Of a DNA stretch of 64,000 nucleotides, positions 52,272 to 59,729 are shown one piece after another. Both the position numbers and the translations under genes were made by a program. Below the pieces are notes generated by a model. That model worked only from the letters and a program-made list of their open reading frames with translations, was not told the DNA's origin and made no database searches. Numbering within the stretch: position 1 is the first letter of the stretch; the number at the start of each line of letters is the position of its first letter. The stretch spans positions 62,001 to 126,000 of the forward strand of contig JAEWKZ010000024.1 in NCBI GenBank assembly GCA_023393525.1. The letters are read 5' to 3'. Origin of the DNA: Pseudomonadota bacterium (lineage in GTDB: Bacteria > Desulfobacterota > Desulfovibrionia > Desulfovibrionales > Desulfomicrobiaceae).

Positions 52272-53123
52272 ATGATCCTCCACCCACGCATTCTCTGGAT
52301 TCTTCTGCTCCTGTTCTTTCCCCTGCCCGCCCTGGCCGCCAACGCGACGACCATTCTCTTCACGGCCAACAGCCTCGGAGAAATCAACCCCTGCCCCAGC
52401 TGAGGCAACAAGACCTACGGCGGGTTGGCCCGGCGGGCCACCTTTTTCAAATCAGCGCGCCAAAACCCCGGCACCGTCATCGTGAGCGGCGGTTACGAGT
52501 TCTCCCCCTTCGATCTGGAAACCGACCGGCATCCCGCCGTCGTCGGCACCATCAAAAGGGCCTACGACCTGCTGGAATACGACATCGCCCTGCTCTCCCC
52601 GGCCGACGCGGCGGTCTTCTCGCACACCGGCCTGGACGCGGGCCCGGCCTTCACGGGTCCGCTGGACAAGCCGGAGGTGGTCACGCGGGATGTCCCCGGC
52701 GGCAGCCTGGCTTTCATCATCTTCCCCGACCGGGGCCGACACGACGCTGCCCTGGAGGAGGAGGTGGCCAGCCTGGCCGAGTCCCTGCGCACGCAGGCCA
52801 GGCACAATCTGATCATCGGGCTGAGCACCTGGGGCGTGGACCGGGAGACGGACTTCATCGACCGGCGCGGGGATGCGTTCGACATCATTTTCGGCTCAGG
52901 CAAGGGGCCCGGCTATACGGGTCTTTTCCTGCGCGACAACGGCGTGCTCCTGGTGCGGGCCTTCACCAAGGGCAGAAGCGTGAGCAGCGTGAGCATCCCG
53001 CGACTGCCCCAGCCCGGAACCAAGATCGTCTGGGAGCCTCAGGCGACGGTGACGACGACGGCCGTAACCCTGGGCGGCAATGTCCCCTCGGACCCAAAAA
53101 TCGAGGCGGTCCTGAAGCCCTAG
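52272..53123 (+). CDS. Putative UshA-like selenoprotein with in-frame TGA (Sec44) and CxxU motif
   Basis: A 283-residue exported protein if the TGA at 52401-52403 is read as selenocysteine. The frame from ATG 52272 is open except for this codon and continues to 53123. Signal peptide about residues 1-22 (cleavage near A-L-A). Then T-T-I-L-F-T-A-N-S-L-G-E-I-N-P-C-P-S-U-G and G-G-L-A-R-R-A follow, aligned with the start of 5'-nucleotidase/UshA (T-N-D-L-H-G...G-G-L-A-R-R-A), but the D-x-H metal ligands are replaced (N-S-L). The C-terminal 200 residues lack a clear motif. A SECIS-like hairpin follows the TGA. AAGG lies 11 bases before the ATG. Function unknown; a redox role is possible. Confidence 0.82.
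52401..52443 (+). promoter_or_regulatory. Bacterial SECIS-like element
   Basis: After the TGA (52401-52403), bases 52423-52442 form GGT-T-GGCCC-GGC-GGGCC-ACC: a stem with a bulged T at 52426, five G-C pairs and an apical GGC loop about 29 bases past the TGA. An outer G-T pair (52422-52443) extends it. Bulged U plus a G-rich apical loop is the pattern recognised by SelB in E. coli fdhF. I infer a SECIS; it overlaps the coding sequence, as in other bacteria. Confidence 0.78.
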
Positions 53124-53192
53124 CCCCATCCCTTGCATTTTGCCCCGATTCCCCATAATTCACTAGCTGTAATAAATTTTAGAGGAATACGC

Positions 53193-54032
53193 ATGTCCGT
53201 TTTCACAAGTCCGACCAGGTTTTTCTACAAGATGCAAGGCAGCGGCAACGATTTCATCGTCATCGACAACCGCGCCAAGACCATATCTCCGGCCGAGATG
53301 CCCCGCTGGGCCAAGACGCTGTGCCCCCACGCCTTCAGCATCGGCGCCGACGGCATCATCTTTCTGGAACTCGACGATTCGGACCTGGCCGCCACGCGCT
53401 GGCACTTCTTCAACGCCGACGGCTCCAGGGCCGAGATGTGCGGCAACGGCTCCCGTTGCGCCACCCTGCTGGCCCACATGCTGGGCATGGCCCCGGCCGA
53501 GCATCTCATGCTCACCGACGCGGGACCGGTGCACGCCCAGGTCTTTCCTGAGAAGGGCGAGGTGGAAGTCCAGCTCACTCCGGCCCGGGACATGGCGCTT
53601 AATTTTTCCCTTGATCTGGACGGGCAGCCCTGGATCGCCCATTTCGCCAATACCGGCGTCCCGCACGCGGTCATCGTCTCCAACGACGTCAAAAGCCTCG
53701 ACGTGAAAGGACTCGGCGCCAAGGTTCGCCACCACGCCCATTTCGCCCCCGCCGGCACCAACGCCAATTTCATCCAGGTCCTCGGTCCCGGCGAGCTGCT
53801 GCTGCGCACCTACGAGCGCGGCGTGGAGAACGAAACCTATGCCTGCGGCACGGGCGCCGCGGCCTCGGTGGCCGTGGCCCACGCGCTGGGCCTGTGCGAG
53901 GCCAGGGCCCGGGTGACCACGTCGGGAGGCGAGATGCTTGAAATCGGCGTGCACGGCTCGGACATTTTCCTGCGCGGCCAGGCCAGCCTCGTCTACAAGG
54001 GCGAGTTCTGCCCCGCCGCCCTGGGGCTCTAG
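53193..54032 (+). CDS. dapF: Diaminopimelate epimerase
   Basis: A 279-residue PLP-independent epimerase interconverting LL- and meso-diaminopimelate. Two catalytic Cys regions are present: A-E-M-C-G-N-G-S-R-C (about residue 84) and Y-A-C-G-T-G-A-A-A-S (about 226). The N-terminus has F-Y-K-M-Q-G-S-G-N-D-F-I-V-I-D. GAGGAATACGC precedes the ATG at 53193. The short spacing to dapA (50 bases) indicates an operon for lysine and peptidoglycan precursors. Placed after the selenoprotein gene with a 69-base gap. Confidence 0.96.
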   Translation: MSVFTSPTRFFYKMQGSGNDFIVIDNRAKTISPAEMPRWAKTLCPHAFSIGADGIIFLELDDSDLAATRWHFFNADGSRAEMCGNGSRCATLLAHMLGMAPAEHLMLTDAGPVHAQVFPEKGEVEVQLTPARDMALNFSLDLDGQPWIAHFANTGVPHAVIVSNDVKSLDVKGLGAKVRHHAHFAPAGTNANFIQVLGPGELLLRTYERGVENETYACGTGAAASVAVAHALGLCEARARVTTSGGEMLEIGVHGSDIFLRGQASLVYKGEFCPAALGL

Positions 54033-54082
54033 GGCTCCAGTCGGCCAGATTATCAACCACAGACCCAATCCGGGAGGAAACG

Positions 54083-54961
54083 ATGCAATTCAAAGGAGCG
54101 TTTACAGCCCTGGTCACCCCGTTTTCAAACGGCCAGCTTGACGAGGAAGCCTATCGAAAACTGATCGAATGGCAGATTCAGAGCGGGATCAACGGCGTAG
54201 TGCCCTGCGGCACCACCGGAGAATCCGCGACCATGAGCCACGACGAGCACAAACAGGTGATTCGAATTTGCGTGGACCAGGTCAAGGGCAGGGTGCCGGT
54301 CCTGGCCGGGGCCGGATCGAACAACACGGCCGAGGCGGTGGAACTGACCCGCTTCGCCAAGGAAGCCGGAGCCGACGGAGCCCTGCTGATCACGCCCTAC
54401 TACAACAAGCCGACCCAGGAAGGCTTGTACCAGCACTTCAAGCGCATCGCCGCCGAAGTCTCCATGCCCTTCGTCGTCTACAACGTGCCCGGCCGCACCA
54501 GCGTCAACCTGCTCCCGGCCACGGTGGCCAGGCTGAACAAGGACATCCCGGACATCATCGGCATCAAGGAGGCCACGGGCGACCTGAACCAGGTTTCCCA
54601 GGTGCTCGAATACTGCGGGCCCGACTTCCAGGTCCTGTCCGGCGACGACTTCACCGTGCTGCCGCTCCTGTCCGTGGGCGGCTGCGGCGTCATCTCCGTG
54701 GTCTCCAACATCCTGCCCGACAAGATGAGCGGGCTCTGCTCGGCCTGGTTCGCAAACGACCTGGCCAAGGCCCGGGAAATGCATTTCCTGCTCGCCTCGT
54801 TCTCGCGCATGATGTTCATCGAGACCAACCCCATCCCGGTCAAGACCGCGCTGCATCTCATGGGCCGCATCAAGCTCGAGATGCGCCTGCCCCTGACCCC
54901 CCTGGGTCCGGCCAACGCCGCGACCCTGAAGACCTTCCTGACCGACAAGGGCCTCATCTGA
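54083..54961 (+). CDS. dapA: 4-hydroxy-tetrahydrodipicolinate synthase
   Basis: A 292-residue class I aldolase: condenses pyruvate and aspartate semialdehyde, the first committed step to lysine/DAP. Signatures: G-T-T-G-E-S-A-T (pyruvate site), Y-Y-N-K-P-T-Q-E-G, Y-N-V-P-G-R-T-S and the Schiff-base Lys in I-I-G-I-K-E-A-T-G-D. GGAGG sits 7 bases before the ATG. Ends at a strong terminator shared with pyrR. Confidence 0.97.
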   Translation: MQFKGAFTALVTPFSNGQLDEEAYRKLIEWQIQSGINGVVPCGTTGESATMSHDEHKQVIRICVDQVKGRVPVLAGAGSNNTAEAVELTRFAKEAGADGALLITPYYNKPTQEGLYQHFKRIAAEVSMPFVVYNVPGRTSVNLLPATVARLNKDIPDIIGIKEATGDLNQVSQVLEYCGPDFQVLSGDDFTVLPLLSVGGCGVISVVSNILPDKMSGLCSAWFANDLAKAREMHFLLASFSRMMFIETNPIPVKTALHLMGRIKLEMRLPLTPLGPANAATLKTFLTDKGLI

Positions 54962-54981
54962 CCCGCTCCCCACGCAACAAA

Positions 54982-55015
54982 AAAGGCCGCCATCCCCAAC
55001 GGGATGGCGGCCTTT
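54982..55015. terminator. Bidirectional terminator between dapA and pyrR
   Basis: A perfect 15-bp stem (AAAGGCCGCCATCCC / GGGATGGCGGCCTTT) with a CAAC loop. On the plus strand CCTTTTC follows, on the minus strand TTTTTTGTT (with the stem A tract). It should terminate both convergent transcripts. Confidence 0.92.
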
Positions 55016-55036
55016 CCTTTTCGGATCGAGATGCGA

Positions 55037-55567
55037 TCAGCCCAGAACCACCTGATCCCTGCCGTCGCGTTCCCGCAGGAACACGTTGACCTGCTGGCCG
55101 CGTTCCGTGGCCACGGCCTTGCCGACAAAATCGGCCTGGATGGGCAGCTCGCGATGCCCCCTGTCGACCAGGACAAGGAGTTTCACGCCCCGAGGCCTGC
55201 CGAAATCGAGGATGGCCTCCAGGGCGCAGCGGATGGTGCGGCCGGTGAAAAGCACGTCGTCGATGAGGATGATGGTCTTGTCCTCCACGGAGAAATCGAT
55301 GCGCGTGGCGTTGATGTTCGGCGTGGCGGTGGAGGAGGTCCAATCGTCGCGGTACAGGTTGATGTCCAGCTCACCGCAGGGGATGTCCGCGCGAGCGCGC
55401 GCCGAAAGCAGCCCGCACAGCCGACATGCCAGATCCGCGCCGCGCCGCTGGATGCCGACCAGGGCGATGGACTCGTGATCCGGTATCTGCTCAAGGATTT
55501 GGCAGGCCAGCCGGTCGAGCGTCCGCTCGATGTCGCGAGCGGCCATGATTTCCTTGCAACGGTCCAT
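55037..55567 (-). CDS. pyrR: PyrR bifunctional pyr regulator / uracil phosphoribosyltransferase
   Basis: A 176-residue PyrR. The PRPP-binding loop is I-I-L-I-D-D-V-L-F-T-G-R-T-I-R, preceded by G-I-Q-R-R-G; V-D-R-G-H-R-E-L-P-I-Q and A-T-E-R-G-Q-Q-V-N-V follow, all family-specific. PyrR binds pyr mRNA with UMP and also makes UMP from uracil and PRPP; no pyr leader is in the window. The ATG at 55567 has GGAGGTATTGCC upstream. Divergent from the SPFH gene over a 112-base gap. Confidence 0.95.
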   Translation of the reverse strand: MDRCKEIMAARDIERTLDRLACQILEQIPDHESIALVGIQRRGADLACRLCGLLSARARADIPCGELDINLYRDDWTSSTATPNINATRIDFSVEDKTIILIDDVLFTGRTIRCALEAILDFGRPRGVKLLVLVDRGHRELPIQADFVGKAVATERGQQVNVFLRERDGRDQVVLG

Positions 55568-55617
55568 GGCAATACCTCCATTTCATGTGACAAGCCCTGT
55601 TCACTAAGGGCCTCAAG

Positions 55618-55646
55618 TTGTAATTGCAAGCGAATCGTCCTATAGG
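55618..55646 (+). promoter_or_regulatory. Sigma70-type promoter candidate for the SPFH operon
   Basis: TTGTAA at 55618-55623 and TATAGG at 55641-55646 are separated by 17 bases, giving a good -35/-10 pair about 34 bases before the ATG at 55680. This region also starts the divergent pyrR unit. Confidence 0.55.
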
Positions 55647-55679
55647 CCGGGCAACACAGCAGCAGACCACGGAGGGTGC

Positions 55680-56804
55680 ATGGGAGCCGACAATCTCTTC
55701 TTTCTGGAACTCATCGAATGGTTCGACGACAGCGGCCTGGAAATCGCCCGGCGCTTCCCCCGGGAAGGCTCCGGCGAGATAAAATACGGGGCGCAGATGG
55801 TCGTGCGCGAGTCCCAGGCCGGCGTGTTCTTCTACAACGGCAAGGCGGTGCATGTCTTCGGACCGGGCAGGCACACCCTGAAGACCGCCAACATCCCCAT
55901 CCTGAACAAGATCATGGGCATCCCCTGGGGGCTCGAAAGCCCGCTGCGGGCCGAAGCCTACATGGTGAACACCAAGGTCTTCCCCAACCTCAAGTGGGGC
56001 ACCCGGGAGCCGGTGGCCTTCAAGGACTCGGAGCTCGGGCTGATCCGCCTGCGCGCCTACGGCATGTTCAACATCCGCATCGTGCAACCCCTGCTCTTCA
56101 TCAACTCCCTCGTCGGCACCATGGCCTCGTTCTCCGTGGCCGACCTGAGCGACTACCTGGGCAAGGTCATCGTCTCCAGGTTCAACGACTACCTGGGCGA
56201 AAACATGGACACCATCCTGAATCTGCCCAGCCGCTACGAAGCGTGGTCCGCCGGACTGCGCGAACGCCTGCAGGGCGACTTCCGCCATTTCGGGCTGTCC
56301 CTGGATCAGCTCTTCATCAACGCCATCACCCCGCCCCCGGAAGTCCAGAAGGCCATGGACGACAAGACCAAGCTCGGCATGTTCGACGACATGAATAAAC
56401 TGATGCAGCTCAAGGCTGCGTCCGCCATGGAAAAGGCGGCCGCGAACCCCGGGAGCGCGGGCGAATCCATGGGCCTTGGCGTGGGCTTCATGATGCCCTC
56501 GCTCATGGCCCAAGCCATGCGGATGGCCGGACAGGGGAGTCCCGCGCAAGAGGCTCTGAACTGCCCGGAATGCAGGCAGCCCATCCACCGCGACGACAAA
56601 TTCTGTTCGTCCTGCGGGCATCAACTGGTCGTTTTCGAGCAGTGCAAGGGCTGCGGCAAGAATCTGGCGCCCGGCACCCGCTTCTGTCCCCGCTGCGGAA
56701 GACAGGCGGGCAGCGTGCGCGAAACGGCCAAATGCCCCGCCTGCGGCCAGGAAAACCTGTCCAGCTCGACCTTCTGCAACCACTGCGGGGAGCGCATGGC
56801 CTGA
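55680..56804 (+). CDS. SPFH-domain protein with C-terminal zinc ribbons
   Basis: A 374-residue protein. Residues 10-215 are an SPFH/Band 7-like domain (R-E-S-Q-A-G-V-F-F-Y-N-G-K, V-F-G-P-G-R-H-T-L) of the kind annotated as virion-core-like or YdjI-related. The linker (about 250-280) is Gly/Met/Ala-rich. The last 90 residues hold three CxxC-type zinc ribbon pairs: N-C-P-E-C ... F-C-S-S-C-G, Q-C-K-G-C-G ... F-C-P-R-C-G, and K-C-P-A-C-G ... F-C-N-H-C-G. No membrane segment. The next gene starts 2 bases later and is also a zinc-ribbon protein, so they form one module. Function unknown. Confidence 0.86.
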   Translation: MGADNLFFLELIEWFDDSGLEIARRFPREGSGEIKYGAQMVVRESQAGVFFYNGKAVHVFGPGRHTLKTANIPILNKIMGIPWGLESPLRAEAYMVNTKVFPNLKWGTREPVAFKDSELGLIRLRAYGMFNIRIVQPLLFINSLVGTMASFSVADLSDYLGKVIVSRFNDYLGENMDTILNLPSRYEAWSAGLRERLQGDFRHFGLSLDQLFINAITPPPEVQKAMDDKTKLGMFDDMNKLMQLKAASAMEKAAANPGSAGESMGLGVGFMMPSLMAQAMRMAGQGSPAQEALNCPECRQPIHRDDKFCSSCGHQLVVFEQCKGCGKNLAPGTRFCPRCGRQAGSVRETAKCPACGQENLSSSTFCNHCGERMA

Positions 56805-56806
56805 GC

Positions 56807-58021
56807 ATGAACGGCCATCTTTCCCATCAATGCCCGCAATGCGGCGCTCCGGTGACCCTTGAAGAAACGGACAGGATTTTTTCCTGTCCGTTTTGCCAGG
56901 TCCGCCTCTTCATCCACAGCAACGGCCCCTTCCAGTATTATCTGAAGCCCCGCGTCACGCATCCGGGCACGCTCGTCCACGTCCCGTACTGGCGTTTCCG
57001 GGGCAACGCCTTCGTGCTTGGCCCGGAGTCCATCGCGCACAAGATTCTGGACTCAAGCCTGCTGGCCGTAAACAACCCCCGGCTTCCGCCGTCCCTGGGC
57101 CTGCGCGGCCAGGCCCTGCACCTGTTCTTCGTGGAACCGACCACCGAAGGCGTCTTTCTGCCGCCGGACATCCCCAGCGCCGACTTCAAGAAGCGGCTGC
57201 TGCGCTCCCTGCCCGGCATCCCGGCCCGGACCGCTCCGGCCCTGACGGCCTGCGTGGGCGACACCCTTTCACTCATCTACCAGCCCGTCTTCCAGAGCCA
57301 CGAGCTTGTGGACGGAATCACCGGCGAACATCTCGGCCCGGCCGAGATCGAAACCGCGCAAGCGGCCGGGGCGGGCAGCCACCTGCGCTTCGTATCGACC
57401 CTGTGCCCCAGGTGCGGCTGGGACCTGATCGGAGACAGGCAGAGCCTGATCCAGACCTGTCCCCACTGCGACACGGCCTGGGAACCGGGCCCCGAAGGCG
57501 GGGAACCCGTGACCCCGCATTTTCTGCCGACCGCGGAAAAACCGGACATCTACCTGCCCTTCTGGAACCTGCGTGTCAGGGCGAAAGGCTTCAGGCTCCA
57601 GACCTGGTCCGATCTGATCAAGCTGACCAACCTGCCCCGCGCCCTTCTGCCCTGGATGGAATCGGCCGCGTTCTCCTTTCGCGTCCCGGCCTTCAAAATC
57701 CGGCCCGAACTCTTTTTGAACCTGGGCGCGCAGGTCAGCCTGTATCAGCCCGAGACCCCAAAACTTCAGACCCTGCCCCGCACGCCCCTGCACCCCGTGA
57801 CCCTGCCCAGGGAAGAAGCCTTCCAGGCCGTGCCGGTGATCCTCGGACGCCTGGCCCCGGCCCGCAAGAACCTCTTTCCCAGAATCGAGGGCGGTTCGCT
57901 TCGACCGGGAGAGGCAAGCATCGAATATCTGCCCTTTGTCGAAGGCCCCCGGGAATTCGTGCAGCCGGAGATGAACATGGCCATCCAGAAAAACGCCCTC
58001 CACTGGTCCACGATGCTCTAA
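56807..58021 (+). CDS. Zinc-ribbon protein co-translated with SPFH protein
   Basis: A 404-residue soluble protein. The N-terminus carries a zinc ribbon (Q-C-P-Q-C-G ... F-S-C-P-F-C), and a second sits near residue 200 (T-L-C-P-R-C-G-W ... T-C-P-H-C). The regions between are beta-rich without recognised motifs. Starts 2 bases after the SPFH stop. The open frame up to 56570 lies inside the SPFH gene and was rejected. Together the pair probably acts as a membrane- or nucleic-acid-associated complex, but that is inference. Confidence 0.82.
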   Translation: MNGHLSHQCPQCGAPVTLEETDRIFSCPFCQVRLFIHSNGPFQYYLKPRVTHPGTLVHVPYWRFRGNAFVLGPESIAHKILDSSLLAVNNPRLPPSLGLRGQALHLFFVEPTTEGVFLPPDIPSADFKKRLLRSLPGIPARTAPALTACVGDTLSLIYQPVFQSHELVDGITGEHLGPAEIETAQAAGAGSHLRFVSTLCPRCGWDLIGDRQSLIQTCPHCDTAWEPGPEGGEPVTPHFLPTAEKPDIYLPFWNLRVRAKGFRLQTWSDLIKLTNLPRALLPWMESAAFSFRVPAFKIRPELFLNLGAQVSLYQPETPKLQTLPRTPLHPVTLPREEAFQAVPVILGRLAPARKNLFPRIEGGSLRPGEASIEYLPFVEGPREFVQPEMNMAIQKNALHWSTML

Positions 58022-58085
58022 AAAAGCGGAACCCGCCGGACCGCGCCGATGGATTCCGCCACTGGAAACAAAACGCCGCGTGATC

Positions 58086-58532
58086 CTAGTCCGGAAACAG
58101 CGGCCCGATTGTCGTTAAACCCATGGCCTTGGCCGCGAGATGCAGACGCACCCGGACCTCGTCGAGGTCGTACGGGCGATAGACGTAGTCATCGGCTCCC
58201 GAGGCGATGCATTGCCGGATTCCGCCCACGGCCCCGCGCGGGATCGCGCCCATGAGATAGGCGCTCCGCGTGGCCTGCGCGTTGCGCACCTTCCAGAAAA
58301 ACTCGTCGCAGCCCATGAAATCGGCATGCCAGTCCGCCAGAACCAGAACCGGAGCCCGCGTCGCGCGGACCGCCTTCCAGGCGCTCTCCTCGTTCTCGGC
58401 CACGACGCTGGCATAGCCCCACGCGCCCAGGGCCTTGACCAGCACGTTGCGGGACAGGGACGGTTCCTCGACGATCACGATGCTCAGTTCATTATCCACG
58501 CTTGACTCCATCACGATGGTGTTCTTGTTCAT
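58086..58532 (-). CDS. Response regulator receiver-domain protein, atypical
   Basis: A 148-residue single receiver domain. The phosphoacceptor Asp is in V-L-V-L-A-D-W, and an acidic pair E-E is near the N-terminal strand (I-V-I-V-E-E-P-S). The conserved Lys of the KP motif is replaced by Arg (Y-V-Y-R-P-Y-D), so phosphorylation-dependent signalling may be altered. No output domain. The start is uncertain: ATG 58532 chosen; GTG 58556 and ATG 58511 are alternatives, none with a good binding site. Follows the AI-2E-type transporter gene on the minus strand. Confidence 0.82.
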   Translation of the reverse strand: MNKNTIVMESSVDNELSIVIVEEPSLSRNVLVKALGAWGYASVVAENEESAWKAVRATRAPVLVLADWHADFMGCDEFFWKVRNAQATRSAYLMGAIPRGAVGGIRQCIASGADDYVYRPYDLDEVRVRLHLAAKAMGLTTIGPLFPD

Positions 58533-58562
58533 CGGGTCGGCATCCGCCCAGGCCACGACCGC

Positions 58563-59729
58563 TCACTCGCCGTCCGTCCTGCAACTCGGAGGGGCCGGTT
58601 CCACGCCATCCTTGTGCTGAATGACGTGCCCGAAAATATAGGTACAGATGGGCACGCCCAGGACCAGGCCCCAAATGTGGAAGAGCTTGGCTCCGATGGT
58701 CAGGATGACCAGTACGATGACGGGATTGATGCGCATGTAGGAGCCGTAGATCCTGGGGTTGAGCACGTATCCTTCGAGCAGGTGGATGACCGTGATCATG
58801 GCGATGGCCAGCAGCATGGTCGTCAGGCCCGAGGCCTGGAGGGCGATGAGGCAGATGGGCACGGAGCTAATGAACACGCCCAGAACGGGGATGAAGCTGC
58901 ACAGAAAGACGATCACGGTCAAGAAGGCCATGGCCGAGCCCAGCCCGAGCATGGAGACGCCGATGGCCGTCAGCACGGCGTTGACCAGGGCGATGACGAA
59001 TTGCGCCTCCAGCGCCTTGCCCAGAACCGTGGCGAAGTCCCGGATGCTCCCCGCCACCTCGCGGTATACGAACCCGAGCTTGGAATTTTCCAGGGAGCAC
59101 ACGCTGGCCGAGAGGCGCGGCAGGTCGAGCACGATGAGAAAGGAAAACAAGAGGGCCAGGAGAAAGGCCGAGGCGATGGCCGCGATCCTGCCGCCCACCC
59201 CGCGCACCAGGTCCAGCAGCTGATTGACCTTGTGCTGCCCGTCGGGATGCTCGCCCATGCCGAAAATCTGCTGCACCAGGGCCGCGACCCTGGATTTGCT
59301 CCCGCCAGGGGCGGTGTGGTCCGCCAGGATACCGAGCTCCGGTATGGCGTTGGCGATCATGGGATAGCGTTCGCCAAGCACTCCCAGCTCCTGATCCAGC
59401 CGTTCCACGTACTGCGGCAACTGGGTGACGAAAAGAACGGTCTGCTCCTTGGCCCGAGGCACCAAAAAAACGCCCACGGCGATGAGCACGCCCAGAAAGA
59501 TGCTCGCCACCAGCACGACCCGCAGCGGCCGGTTGGGGATCAGACCCTGAAGCCTGTTCACGCCGCGATTCTGGATGTACCCGAACACGAATGTCAGAAA
59601 AAGCAGCAGAAAAAAGGACCGCAGAATAAAGACCACGGAGAACACGCCCCCCCAGACCAGTGTCCTGATCAAGGCGGGTATGATCCGTTCGCTCAAATTC
59701 GCTGGTCCCTGGCCGTAGTCAGGAGTCAT
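58563..59729 (-). CDS. AI-2E/PerM-family membrane transporter
   Basis: A 388-residue inner-membrane protein of the AI-2E exporter (PerM/YhhT/TqsA) family. About seven to eight hydrophobic segments with the family pattern: a hydrophobic pair near the N-terminus (about residues 20-60), a middle charged domain, and a C-terminal cluster including F-I-P-V-L-G-V-F-I-S-S and Y-V-L-N-P-R-I-Y-G. Substrate assignment to AI-2 is not implied; many members are ion or small-metabolite transporters. Its ATG overlaps the deoB stop (ATGA). Confidence 0.9.
   Translation of the reverse strand: MTPDYGQGPANLSERIIPALIRTLVWGGVFSVVFILRSFFLLLFLTFVFGYIQNRGVNRLQGLIPNRPLRVVLVASIFLGVLIAVGVFLVPRAKEQTVLFVTQLPQYVERLDQELGVLGERYPMIANAIPELGILADHTAPGGSKSRVAALVQQIFGMGEHPDGQHKVNQLLDLVRGVGGRIAAIASAFLLALLFSFLIVLDLPRLSASVCSLENSKLGFVYREVAGSIRDFATVLGKALEAQFVIALVNAVLTAIGVSMLGLGSAMAFLTVIVFLCSFIPVLGVFISSVPICLIALQASGLTTMLLAIAMITVIHLLEGYVLNPRIYGSYMRINPVIVLVILTIGAKLFHIWGLVLGVPICTYIFGHVIQHKDGVEPAPPSCRTDGE

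Noticed and set aside
52425..53123. Separate CDS starting after the TGA
   Set aside because: It lacks a start and binding site that fit, and the upstream in-frame part has a signal peptide and conserved motif; a single selenoprotein gene explains both.
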